Shown in pieces: positions 1 through 9,966 of a stretch of 64,000 nt of DNA. The notes beneath the pieces are model-generated. The model was not told the DNA's origin and did no database searches. It worked only from the letters and a program-made list of their open reading frames with translations. Position numbers and translations under genes: made by a program. Each line of letters begins with the position of its first letter. Positions within the stretch are counted from its first letter, which is position 1. The stretch is from Euptelea pleiosperma (taxonomy: Eukaryota > Streptophyta > Magnoliopsida > Ranunculales > Eupteleaceae): positions 30,972,096 to 31,036,095 of the forward strand of contig CM068543.1 in NCBI GenBank assembly GCA_035048495.1. Direction: 5' to 3'.

Positions 1-2591
1 TGATATTCCCTTAAAAGTGCGTATTTTCCACTGTTATCTTCTAAGCGTTTTCACACTCTCCTACGTTAAAATACTCTATTTATCTACTTTCTACGTAAGA
101 GTCTCTTTTGTTGCGTAGAACACACTTTTCTGGACGAAATGGTATATTTGCATGCATTAAACACATTTTCAGAAGTCTAGACATGAAGTCATTCTGATAG
201 AGTCTCATTACGCTCTTCTTCTGTCGCAGGAAACCCCGATGGGATAATTCTCGAGACTTGCGAGCCCACATCGATCAGGAAAGCCCATTATCAAAAGAGC
301 CTACATGCTATAACTAGAAGATATGGGCTGAATAAGAGGACCAAAAAGCCAGCCCAAAGAACGAAGAGAGCAGGAGAGCCAATGACCAAGAGACGGACCA
401 AAGCGTTTAAAGCCACATGAGTCAGCAAGGAATGATAGTCTACTCTATTGGAGAAGCGTGAGGATGGTCACAGTGAAGACTAGGGTTCCAGACCCTCTAC
501 CAATACTTTTATCTCCATTTTCTGATATTTTCTCTCTCATCTCTCCTTATTCTCTCTCTCTTCATCTCTTGGTCCTCGAATCTACTGACCTAACCCCAGA
601 ACTCCTGCCCATTAGCTGTCTCATCTCCCTTAGCTTTCTGACCGTTGGATCTTCAATCGGACCGTTGGATCTTCCACGGGACCGTTGGATCTCTCTAGAT
701 CCGTCGATCTACCAATTTGGGTCCCAATCAAGTCACCATCCATCTGATCGCCATCAAATTGTCTATCACATCATCTTGTGAGACGATGGACATCATAAAT
801 CCATGTGGGCCAGTAGCCGGGCCCATCATCATAGACCCGCTGTCCGACCATTTAGTGGACCCTGTGAATTTCAAAATAATTTCAATTAAATTTTAAAAAA
901 TGGGGGGTCCACTAAATGGGGAAATTCCCTAAAGAAAAGTAGGGTTTTACTTTAAAAAAAAAAAAATTTATTTTTCTTATTTTTTTATTTTTGAAAAATA
1001 CCCTATTTCCATTAAAGGAAATAGGGAGCTTTAAAAGGGGAAGGAGAAGGGTTCGTTTGAACCCTAAATCCCCCTCCAATCTCTTCCAATCCTTCCCCAT
1101 GTTTTCCCCTCTTCTTTGGCCCCATCTTCCTCCTCCTTTCTTCTTTTTCTTTTTCATCTTCTTTATCTTCTTCCTAACATTTTCGCCGGAGTTGCAGGTT
1201 GCAACTCCAACCATCACCTGCACAACCCCATCATCTTATCCCCTTATCTTCTTCTCCTTCTCGTCTTCTTCTTCTTTTTCTTCTTACAGGCACAAGGGCG
1301 AACCAGCGCCTACAACTTGCAACGCCTGCTGCCCCCACCGGTGTTCCGTCTCTCGCCGCCATCTTCTATACCATCAACGTTTGCTGCTAGGTACAGCAAG
1401 ATGCCAACAGGCCGTGCTAGGTGCTACACACCACGGACTGCATCTCACAAGAATTCCATTGGATTGGTGATCACTGCCCCCCTCCATTGAGGATCGCCTC
1501 TCTTCACATGGACTGGTGCACCGCCCAGCCATCCACGCACCAACAAGGATCGCATTTCCCTCCACCGGTCACCTCTGTGTCCTCCTCCCTGCTCTTCTTC
1601 AACACCATTCCGCCTACTGCACCTACCATTACCGCCTGCAACAACCGGAATCACCACCATTGACGCTGCCTTCATCGTCTTCATCAAGGGGCAGCAACGC
1701 CTCCACCATTGCTGCTGGTCCGTGCTTCTCACGGACCTGCGTGACTCACCATTGCTGGCCAGACTGTCCTCTACCGCCCCATCCTTCAACATCTGCACCA
1801 CTCCATCAAGGTTGCTGCCGCACCTTCTCATCACCTGCAAAGCCATCACCATCTCAACTAATCTCCATCCACAACGCTCCACTACTCCATCCCTCATTTG
1901 CTTCAACACCCCAAACGGTCATTCTTTCTCTATTGGCTCCTCCAAAAACCAAAAACAAAAAAAAAATAGAAAAGAGAAGAAAGGAGGGAAGAAGAAGAGA
2001 AGAGGAGGTTCAATCACCTTCACTATCCATGCAACCACTTCCCACATTTTCCCCTCATCCGGGCAACACCAAGGCCATGCACCCTTTATCGAAGGTAATT
2101 TTCTCTCTCTAACTATCTCTCTCTAGATCTCCTTTAGTTTCTCTCTCTCTCTCTCTAAATCCCTCTTCTATCATTTTCTCTCTCTATGTTCCTCCCATTC
2201 TCTCTCTAGCTTAGTCTTAGGTTGTTTACAAATTTTGTTATTTTGTTTGATGTTTTGAGCATTGTAAGAATTTTTAATATTAATGGATGATTTCTCCTTT
2301 CGGGTATTGTTTGATTTCCTTCTTTATTATTTTTAATAGTATGTGATAATCTCAGAAGAAAATAGATTTCAAATCCCATCATCACCATTCTCAACCCGCC
2401 AGTATTTCTAACATCATTACATTATTTCATGTTCTTTATTAAGCTTGCCCTAACCCCGAGTGCGGATCGACATCCGACATGAATCCCTATGCTAGAATCC
2501 TTGAATTTTGCAAGATAAAAATTGGATCAATTACAAATTGTGTTGAAATTAGGGTTTCCGTAACCAACGACGCAGAAAAATCCTACTTTCA
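1..2591 (+). mobile_element. Athila-type LTR, plus orientation
   Basis: It begins TGATATTC at base 1 and ends ACTTTCA at 2591, matching the ends of the other LTRs in the window (TG...CA). Internal landmarks occur in family order: a tRNA-like module (about 431-500), ACCGTTGGATC repeats (about 639-705), a pyrimidine-rich stretch, a GGAGTTGCA palindrome (1188-1208), CTCTCT tracts and the terminal CGACGCAGAAAAA block. No primer-binding site follows it, so it is a solo LTR or the 3' LTR of an element lying to the left. The left TSD is outside the window; the right flank is ACAAC. ORFs inside it are low-complexity and not credible genes. Confidence 0.85.
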
Positions 2592-3387
2592 ACAACCACA
2601 AACGTAATAGGCGATTGATTGATTAATGTCGCTTCCTGTTCGTCATTCCTTAAGAAGGTAATCTTAATATAGTCATGCTGAATGGGTCCCTCAGCCTGTC
2701 ATACTGAGGGATTGGGGAATGTCCAAAGTGCATCCAATGGTTTCAAACATTGTTAAATGGAGTCATCCTCTACTCAAGCGGTCTCAAAGGGGAGTGATTC
2801 AATTAGTCCTTGATTAGTTCGTGATTATCTTTTGGCGTCCTGTTTTAAACAATGGAAAGAAAATCTCCAGATCTCAATAACATTAACAGGTTCATTAAAA
2901 ATGGAGAAGATCACTAGGTCTCAATAACATTAATAGCTTCATTAAAACGATGTGACAAAAACGTCTATGCGGCAGGACAACTCCATAACATTTTAGATGC
3001 CGGATTCTTAACCGTTTTCCTACCCTAAATGGAATCCCCTGGACCCACAAAGGATAGGCTTGTTCTCTTGCTTCAGTCCATTCTCCTAAAGACGAGGAAT
3101 ATGTTACTCAAACATTAGTCGTGTAACAACCCGGCATAGAGTCCTTAGAAGAGGAACATCTATCTGGTATAGTTCATTAGGGATTACCTTTTTACTAACG
3201 TTGCACAAGATATCTGAACTTGAGATTTTGTATTTCTTCGGTAAATCTCACATACACTGAAGGAAAACACTAAGTCAAATTCAAGATAAATTTCAACAGA
3301 GTATAGCTTTATCATAAAATAACCGAAGAAGATCTTCCTTTTCTGTCCCTAGAGTCCTCTATTTATAGAGTTTTGGTGAGGGGTCTG
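2592..3387 (-). mobile_element. Remnant of an unrelated LTR or promoter region, minus orientation
   Basis: This non-coding stretch does not resemble the Athila LTRs. A TATA box read on the minus strand lies at its right end. It is separated by the 3388-5714 solo LTR from 5720 onward, with which it was originally continuous. It contains a direct repeat of about 30 bp (around 2872-2903 and 2915-2946, core CTCAATAACATTAA). It probably holds the transcribed part (R/U5) of an old LTR, but no terminal CA or PBS could be fixed. Confidence 0.4.
3357..3370 (-). promoter_or_regulatory. TATA box (CTATAAATAG, minus strand)
   Basis: The minus strand reads CTCTATAAATAGAG followed by GACTCTAGGGACAG, a textbook plant TATA context. 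Before the 3388-5714 insertion, the sequence directly upstream was the 5720-6500 hairpin array. That array would therefore have lain in the upstream promoter region of this TATA box. Confidence 0.5.
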
Positions 3388-5714
3388 TGAAAGTAGGGTT
3401 TTTCCGCGTCGTTGGTTACAGAAACCCTAGAATCAACACATTTGTAATTATCCAAGACTTTTGACCTGTAAAATTAGCAATTCTTGCACAGTGAAAAGTC
3501 GGAGTCGTATCCGCACTCGGGATTAGTCGGATCAGTGTAATAAAGAACATAAAATAACAGGAATTTATCGATCTTGAATCAAAATAAACTTTATTTCATG
3601 AATTCAAATGTAACTTACAACTCAAACATGAAACAATTAATCTAGAAAGCAGTAAAATTGAATTAGAGAGAGAAAGAGAAGAGAGATGAAAGCTAAGTAG
3701 AGAGAGAAAGTAGGGAATTCTAGAGAGAGAAGGTGATCCTAAAAGGGTCTAGAGATAAAAATTGAATCTAGAGAGAGAGAGAGAGTTGAAGAAGTACCTT
3801 GGACTAACCGAGAGTTGCATTTGGCCAACGATGAGAGTATGTGGAGAAGGTGATGGTGGCGGTGGCTGGAGATTGGGGGGCCTTCTTCTCTTCTCCTTCC
3901 CTAGTTCTTCTTTTAATTTCTTTTTTTTTTTTTTTTGTTTTCTTTTTTTTTTTATTGGAGAGAAGAGAAGTTGAAGAAAAATAGAGCTTGGGCTGTGTGG
4001 AGGAGTGGAGAAATAGCAGGTTGCAGGCCGTAAACGGCCAGCAACGTGAAGAGGAAGGCGAACTGGTGGGTTGGGTGGTGCTGTTTGGACAGCAAGGGTT
4101 TGCAGGTTGTGATGACGGCTTGATGGATCCATCGAACCAGGGATGAGGTTCCTGGATTGGTAGCGCTTGCTCGAGGAGAAAGGCGTTGGAGAGTTGTAGA
4201 CCGGCGGTCTTTGGTGGAGGGGATGATGACCCACGGCGGTGCAAAGAGGTGCACCACCGTTGAAGGTGGTGCTGGTAGGGGCGGTCTCCTATCCTCCTTT
4301 GTTCTCTCTATTTTTCTGGTTTTTTTTTCTTTTTCCTTTCTTTTGGGCTTTGGACGAGCAAACGAAGGAGAAGAGATGAACGCCGATGAAGTGGTGGTGG
4401 GCGGTGATGGATGGAGAGGGAGAAGCGTGGAAGAGATGTGGACAGAACGGCTGGATGGGGGCGGCTCCAAGAGAGAATGGAGTGAAGGAGAGGTGGACGG
4501 CTTAGGGTTTGATGGGGGCGTGGGAGAGTTCTTGATCGGCCGGAGTTGTAGCCTGCAACTCTGGTAATAACGTGGTGAAGAAGATGAAGAAGAAGGTGGA
4601 GAAGAAGAAGAAAACCGCCAAAAGAGAGGGGAAGAAGGGGCAAGAGGTTTTGGGGGAAGGAAATCAGAAGATGGGAGAGGGATTATGCTTCAAACGAACC
4701 CTTCTCCTTCCCCTTTAAGGAAAACCTTACTTTTCTTTGGGGAATTTCCCCATTTAGTGGACCCCCCTTTTTTTATTTAAAAATAATTAATTTAAAGCAT
4801 TTGAAAATCGCGAGGTCCACTAAATGGTCGGGCCACGGGTCGATGATGATGGGCCCGGCTACTGGCCCACATGGATTGATGATGTCCATCGTCTCACAAG
4901 ATGATGTGACAGACAATTTGATGACGATCGGATGGATGATGACTTGATTAGGACCCAGATTGGTAGATCGACGGATCTAGAGAGATCTAATGGTCCGGTG
5001 GAAGATCCAACGGTCCGATTGAAAATCCAACGGTCAGAAAGCTAAGGGAGATGAGACAGAGCCAACAGGCAAGAGTTCTGAGGTTAGGTCCGTAGATCTG
5101 AGGATCAGGTGATGATGTATAGGGAGATGAAGAGAGACGAGAGAGAAATAGTAGAAATGAGAGAGAAAACTCTACAGACTATAGAGATAACTGCTGGCGG
5201 AGGGTCTGGAACCCTAATTTTCAATATGTTCTCTTCTCAGGCTTCGCCAGTAGAGCAGATTATCATTTTCTTCTCATTTCATGTGGCTTCGACTACTTTG
5301 GTCCGTCTCTTGGTCATCGGCTCTCCATCTCTCTTGGTTCTTTGGACCGGCTCCGTGATCCTCTGACCTGACCCGTACTTGGCCTGTATCTTTTAGTCAT
5401 AGCATGTTGGCTCTTTAAGCTTTGATATTAGGCTTCTATGGTTGATCATGGGCCGCAAGTCTCGAGAATAGCCCGATCGAGTTTTCTGCAAGAGAAAAGC
5501 ACGTAATGAGACTTGATCATAATGTCTTTATACCTAGACTTCTAAAAAGACGTTTAATGCATGCAAATATACCATTTCGTTCAAAAAAGTGTGTTCTGCG
5601 TAATGAAATAGACTCTTACGTAAAAAAGTGGATAATTAGAGCAGTCTTACGTAGGAGAGTGTGATAACGCTTAGAAGATAACAGTGGAAAATACGCACTT
5701 TTAAGCGAATATCA
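3388..5714 (-). mobile_element. Solo Athila-type LTR, minus orientation
   Basis: The plus strand starts TGAAAGTAGGG and ends GCGAATATCA, the exact inverse of the family ends. The flanking five bases are GTCTG (3383-3387) and GTTTG (5715-5719), a TSD with one mismatch, so this is an ageing solo LTR left by LTR-LTR recombination. It contains the tRNA-like module (about 5195-5270), CGGTCCGATTGAA-type repeats (about 4983-5040), an imperfect GGAGTTGTA/TGCAACTC palindrome (4541-4562) and purine-rich tracts. Confidence 0.85.
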
Positions 5715-5789
5715 GTTTGCACATGTTGCAGACTCACCTTTATAAGGAAAAAATGATTAAAAAAAAAGAAGTAATCTTAAAAAAACTAA

Positions 5790-6490
5790 CCACATATGGT
5801 TGTGTAGTTAATAATGCTTCACAACCGTATGGCACTAACTCTGCCAGATTCTGTACGCTTTTCGAGGAAAATGGCACGTGTGCTTTTCTATAAAAATAAA
5901 AACTCTCCCTGAAAATCTAACTGTATATGGTTGTGTAGGAGGAGGTCCTACACAACCGTAAATCATTACTTTTTGAATCCCCTGCACGCATCTCGAAGAA
6001 ATGGCATGGGTGCTTTTCTGGGGGTATGAGGGTATTTTTAGAAATGTAATTGCATATGGTTGTGTAGGAGGAGGTCCTACACAATCGTATGTAAATAGTT
6101 TTTCATCCTACTACGTGGATCTCAAGTGAAAGGGCACATGTGCTTTTTCTCATTTTTGACCGTAGATCTTCCAGCTCTGACTCCATACGGTTGTGTAGCT
6201 TCCCTTCCTACACAACCGTATCCAATTAGTTTCTCTGATCTATGGGTGGTTGGCTAAGAAATCGAGGCATGCCCTTTATGCAAAATTTCAGCCTTGATCT
6301 GTTAAATCTGAGGGCATACGGTTGTGAATCCCTATGTTTTACACAACCGTATGTAGTTACTTCTTGGAGAATTGGGCTGGTTTTGCTCGAACCTGACCAT
6401 CTTTATTTTTCTTGAAATCTGCACCAGTTGTGCTATTTCTGACTGAATACGATTGTGTACTCTTGTCCTCTGTACAATTGTATATGAGCA
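5790..6490. repeat. Six-copy 130-bp tandem repeat, each copy with a hairpin core
   Basis: Inverted repeats with core TACGGTTGTGTAG / CTACACAACCGTA begin at 5794, 5924, 6053, 6185, 6315 and 6448 (spacing 129-133 bp). Copy 2 has a perfect 12-bp stem (GGTTGTGTAGGA, 5929-5940, with 5946-5957) and a 5-base loop. Copy 4 has 14-bp arms (6185-6198 with 6208-6221). Copy 5 has 12-bp arms (6315-6326 with 6342-6353). Copies 1, 3 and 6 are imperfect. Between hairpins most units carry a second short palindrome of the GGCACGTGTGC / GCACATGTGC / GGCATGCC type. No protein is encoded. Confidence 0.85.
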
Positions 6491-7619
6491 TCTTCTCAGA
6501 AAAATATCCTATCCCAGTCCTCTGCTCTGATTGGTCCACTACTACGCAGACTTTGACAGTCATCTTTCGCGTCCCTTGGTTGTGATTTTCGTTGCGATCC
6601 ACATTTCACTGTCAACACGTGGGGAATCCAAACTTGGGGGCTGCCCATTCTTTGAAAATTTTGATTACCTGATTCAAAACATAATTTCATGTTTTAGCCA
6701 AAACCCATGAGCAATCCAAACTTGGGGGCTGCCCTACCATGCGGACACATGCCATTATCACGTGCCAATGAGCTATGATATACATGATCCGAAAGGTATG
6801 AGGACCCTTAAACCAAAGTTATTAAGTTAGATTTTCAAAGATAAAATTATCATTTTTTATATTATTTACTTTCTTGCTATAAATTACAACTTTCTTTATT
6901 TTGGCAAAAATTCGTTATTTAATGTTAACGTTTTGTTTCAATTAACATTTTTTGAAGCTTAATTAGTCTATTATGATTCAAATCATCTACCAGAGTTTCA
7001 AAAAAGAAGTTTTAAAAGTAATCTAGGAATGGAGGCTTCCTTACCCTTCGGACACATGGTGTGATTTTTTAAATGATAGTAATCATATTTACATAGCTTT
7101 ATGTCACTTCTTTATCTAAAAATGAATTTTTATCTTATGTCTCCCAAAAATTACATGTATTTCCTTTTTTAGTTGAACATTTCCTTTCTTAGTTGAAACT
7201 TAGTTTTTTAATTTCTAGGTTAATTCATTTATAATTTGCTTTACTTTTGATTTTAATCATTGTTATAAATGTCTACATGATATTGATTTTGTTTCGTAAT
7301 CTCATCTCCTGGCATTAGCATGTAAATTTATTAGAATTTGTATAATGTTTGCGTATTGTTCAATGAGTTTGAAAGTTTTCAGCATATCAATTTATTAGAA
7401 TGATAAGAGTTTATCATTGAGTCTTTGTGATGTTAATAATATTTTCAAAATGATTTGTGAATTGGATTAGGGATGCATATTATAGTTGAAAGCACAAAAG
7501 ATATCCTTGGGGGCTGTTTGAATATAAATATAAATGATACTTTTTAGAATTTGGAGGCACGCAAGAGCTAAATCATTGAGTTGTTTATTTTGAATTCATA
7601 TTCCTGATTATTACAGGCC
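6491..7619. other. Unassigned AT-rich stretch with a 22-bp direct repeat
   Basis: No credible gene is present. A perfect 22-bp direct repeat (core AACTTGGGGGCTGCCC) lies at 6625-6646 and 6713-6734, resembling polypurine tracts beside LTRs; a related CTTGGGGGCTG lies near 7507. The stretch ends in TGATTATTACAG at about 7617, a plausible plant splice acceptor just before the Tat coding remnant. It may be an old intron or untranslated part of that element, or a separate remnant. Confidence 0.35.
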
Positions 7620-8354
7620 CGAGACAACAACCACGTTAGATAGCAAGAATGTGGTTTAGTTATAGACGTTATCACGGGGGTGGACGACAACTCTCCCGTG
7701 AAGAGACAAAAAGAGAAGATATGATCAAAATCAGGAAAGTTGAACATCCGAATGAGATCCTGCATCTCTCTACAGGTCCAAGATTGACAAACCCCATAGA
7801 GATGATGGAGAGCATTGATGCAACTATTTTCTTCTCTGACAAAGATCTCGTCGGGGTGGATCATCTGCACTCAGATGCATTAGTGCTCACTTTGCCTGGA
7901 CAATTATGAAGTAAAGCGTTTGTTGATAGATCCCGGTAGCTCAGCCGAGATTTTATTTGCAGAAGCTTACAAGAGGATGGGTTTAAACCCATCAGATCTA
8001 ATCCATAGTAATATTCCACTGATCGAATTTAATGGCTAGAAGGAGTATGCTCTTGGAAAGATAGTTTTGCCAGTGAAGACGGGACCGATCACGTCTATGG
8101 TAGAATTTCTGGTTTTGGATACTCTGTCCCCCTACAATGGCATTTTGGGGAGAGGATGGATTCATGAGGTGAAAGGCGTCTCATCCACCTATCATCAGTT
8201 GTTCCGATTCCCGACCGATCATGGGGTAATGAAGCTAAAAGGAGACCAAGTTGTCTCGAAGAAGTGTTATGCAATTGCACTCCGACTTAAGAATGTTCGT
8301 GGTCGTGAGGATCCACATGGAGAGGGAACTTCATCCATGGTTGTTGAGCAATAG
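7620..8354 (+). pseudogene. Tat-lineage gypsy pol: pre-protease and aspartic protease remnant
   Basis: Start of the surviving coding part of the Tat element. The first frame (7649-7909) holds a GGGR linker and the segment before the protease. A frameshift near 7896 leads into the protease frame, where LIDPGSS (7923-7943) is the aspartic protease active-site motif, Asp at 7929-7931, followed by ILF. GILGRGW (about 8137-8157) is the conserved C-terminal protease region. In-frame TAG stops occur at 8037 and 8352. Gag and the 5' LTR are not found upstream, so the element is 5'-truncated or deleted. Protease would process the Gag-Pol polyprotein; this copy cannot. Confidence 0.8.
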
Positions 8355-9480
8355 CAACTAAAACGCTTCCCGGCAAGTCTGGAGCAGACTGCGCTTAGCT
8401 GGGAAGATGAGAAGGTTAAATTTGAGCCTGACAACATTCCCACGATAGAGGAAACTAAACAAATCAACCTCGGGACCGAGGAAGATCCAAAGTATACGTT
8501 TATCGTGGCTGGTCTATCCGTTGAAGAAAATATATCTTATACTGATTTTTTAAAATCTTACATGGACGTCTTCGCATGGTCATTGAGCAACATGCCAGGT
8601 ATTCCTCTCGACATCTCCTGTCATCATTTAAAGGTAGATAATAAATATTTACCTATGAAACAACGACCTCGGAGAATTGCTCCCGAGAAACAGAATGCTG
8701 TCCAAGAAGAGATTGATAAACTCTTGATGGTCGGGTTCATCCGAGAAGTCAACGATGCTCAGTGGTTAGCCAATATAATAGTTGTACCAAAAAAGAATGG
8801 GAAGATAAGAGTGTGTATCGACTTCACCCATTTGAACAAAGCTTGCCCTAAAGATCCATATCCTTTACTAAGAATTGATCAACTTGTTGACGCCACCTCG
8901 GGATATGAAATCTTATCTTTCATGGATGGTTACTCGGATTATAACCAGATCCCATTATATGAGCCAAATCAGGAGATGACGGCCTTCACAACTGACAGAG
9001 GTGTCTTCTGTTACAAAGTAATGCCTTTCGGCCTCAAAAACGCAGGAGCCACTTACCAGCGTCTCGTCAATAAGATGTTCCATGACATGATTGGTGTGAC
9101 AATGGAAGTCTACATAGACGACATGATGGTAAAAACACGAACCCGACAACTTCATCTAGGAGACCTCGGAAAAACATTCGACCACTTACGAGAATATCAA
9201 ATGAAGCTCAACCCTGCCAAACGCGTCTTTGGAGTAACCTCGGAAAAGTTCTTAGGTTATCTCATTACCAGACGAGGTATTGAAGCTAATCTCGAGCAAA
9301 TCAGGGCCTTAATAGAAATTCCTTCGCCGAAGAATAAGAAGGAGGTCCAGAAGTTAGCCAGGAGAATAGCTGCATTGAATCGCTTCATAGCAAGGTCGTC
9401 AGATAGATGCAGACCTTTATTCAGGCTCTTAAAGAAAAATGGGAGGTTTGACTGGACAGAGGAATGTGTGAAGCCTTCTA
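8355..9480 (+). pseudogene. Tat-lineage gypsy reverse transcriptase
   Basis: Same frame as the protease. Visible RT landmarks are IDKLLMVGFIRE, then VVPKKNGKIRVCIDFTHLNKACPKDPYPL, FMDGYSDYNQI (first catalytic Asp region), VMPFGLKNAGATYQ and YIDDMMVK (YIDD at 9111-9122, catalytic Asp pair), then FLGYL. Length and motif order are typical of plant Ty3/gypsy, and the VK after YIDDMM is typical of the Tat clade. The open stretch 8505-9695 is the best preserved in the element. A frameshift near 9475 breaks the link to RNase H. It would make cDNA from element RNA inside virus-like particles. Confidence 0.92.
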
Positions 9481-9966
9481 AAAGCTTAAACACTATCTCT
9501 CACAACCTCCAATCCTTTCTAAACCCGACCAAAGAGAGCCTCTGGGTCTTTATTTGGCCACAACTGATGAATCTATCAGCGCCGTCCTCTTCCGTGAGCT
9601 CGACCGAGAAGAGCGGCCAGTATATTTTACCAGTAAAACTCTTATTGGAGCAGAAACGAGATATGCTACAATCGAAAAAGTTCCTCTTGCTTTGATCTAC
9701 GCTTTTAGGCGTCTCAAACCTTACTTCGAAAGAAGAACCATTACGATTTATACATAGCATCTTTTGAAATCTACACTCGGAAAGATTGATTTATCAGGGA
9801 GGATGGCTAAATGGGCTATTTATTTGGCTCAGTACGACATTCAATTCTCACCAAGGACGTCTGAGAAGGGACATGCCCTAGCCGGGTTCTTAGTTGATTT
9901 CCCAATGCAGGATGTGGCAGACACTGGGGGCGAGGATAGAGAAGTCCTGCTTCCCGAGATGCCTGA
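9481..9966 (+). pseudogene. Tat-lineage gypsy RNase H, interrupted
   Basis: After the frameshift the frame shifts by one (9554 onward) and encodes the RNase H domain that follows RT: LYLATTDESISAVLF, RPVYFTSKTL, ETRYATIEK and a C-terminal block (SGRMAKWAIYLAQYDIQF, 9797-9850). One in-frame TAG lies at 9755-9757. Coding stops at 9966 where the Athila compound element inserted, and resumes in the same frame at 26290 once the insertion and one TSD copy (16,323 bp, a multiple of three) are disregarded. Confidence 0.85.

Noticed and set aside
1..10. LTR start coinciding exactly with the first base of the window
   Set aside because: Probably a coincidence or a product of how the window was cut; without the left flank no conclusion about this element's insertion site is possible.
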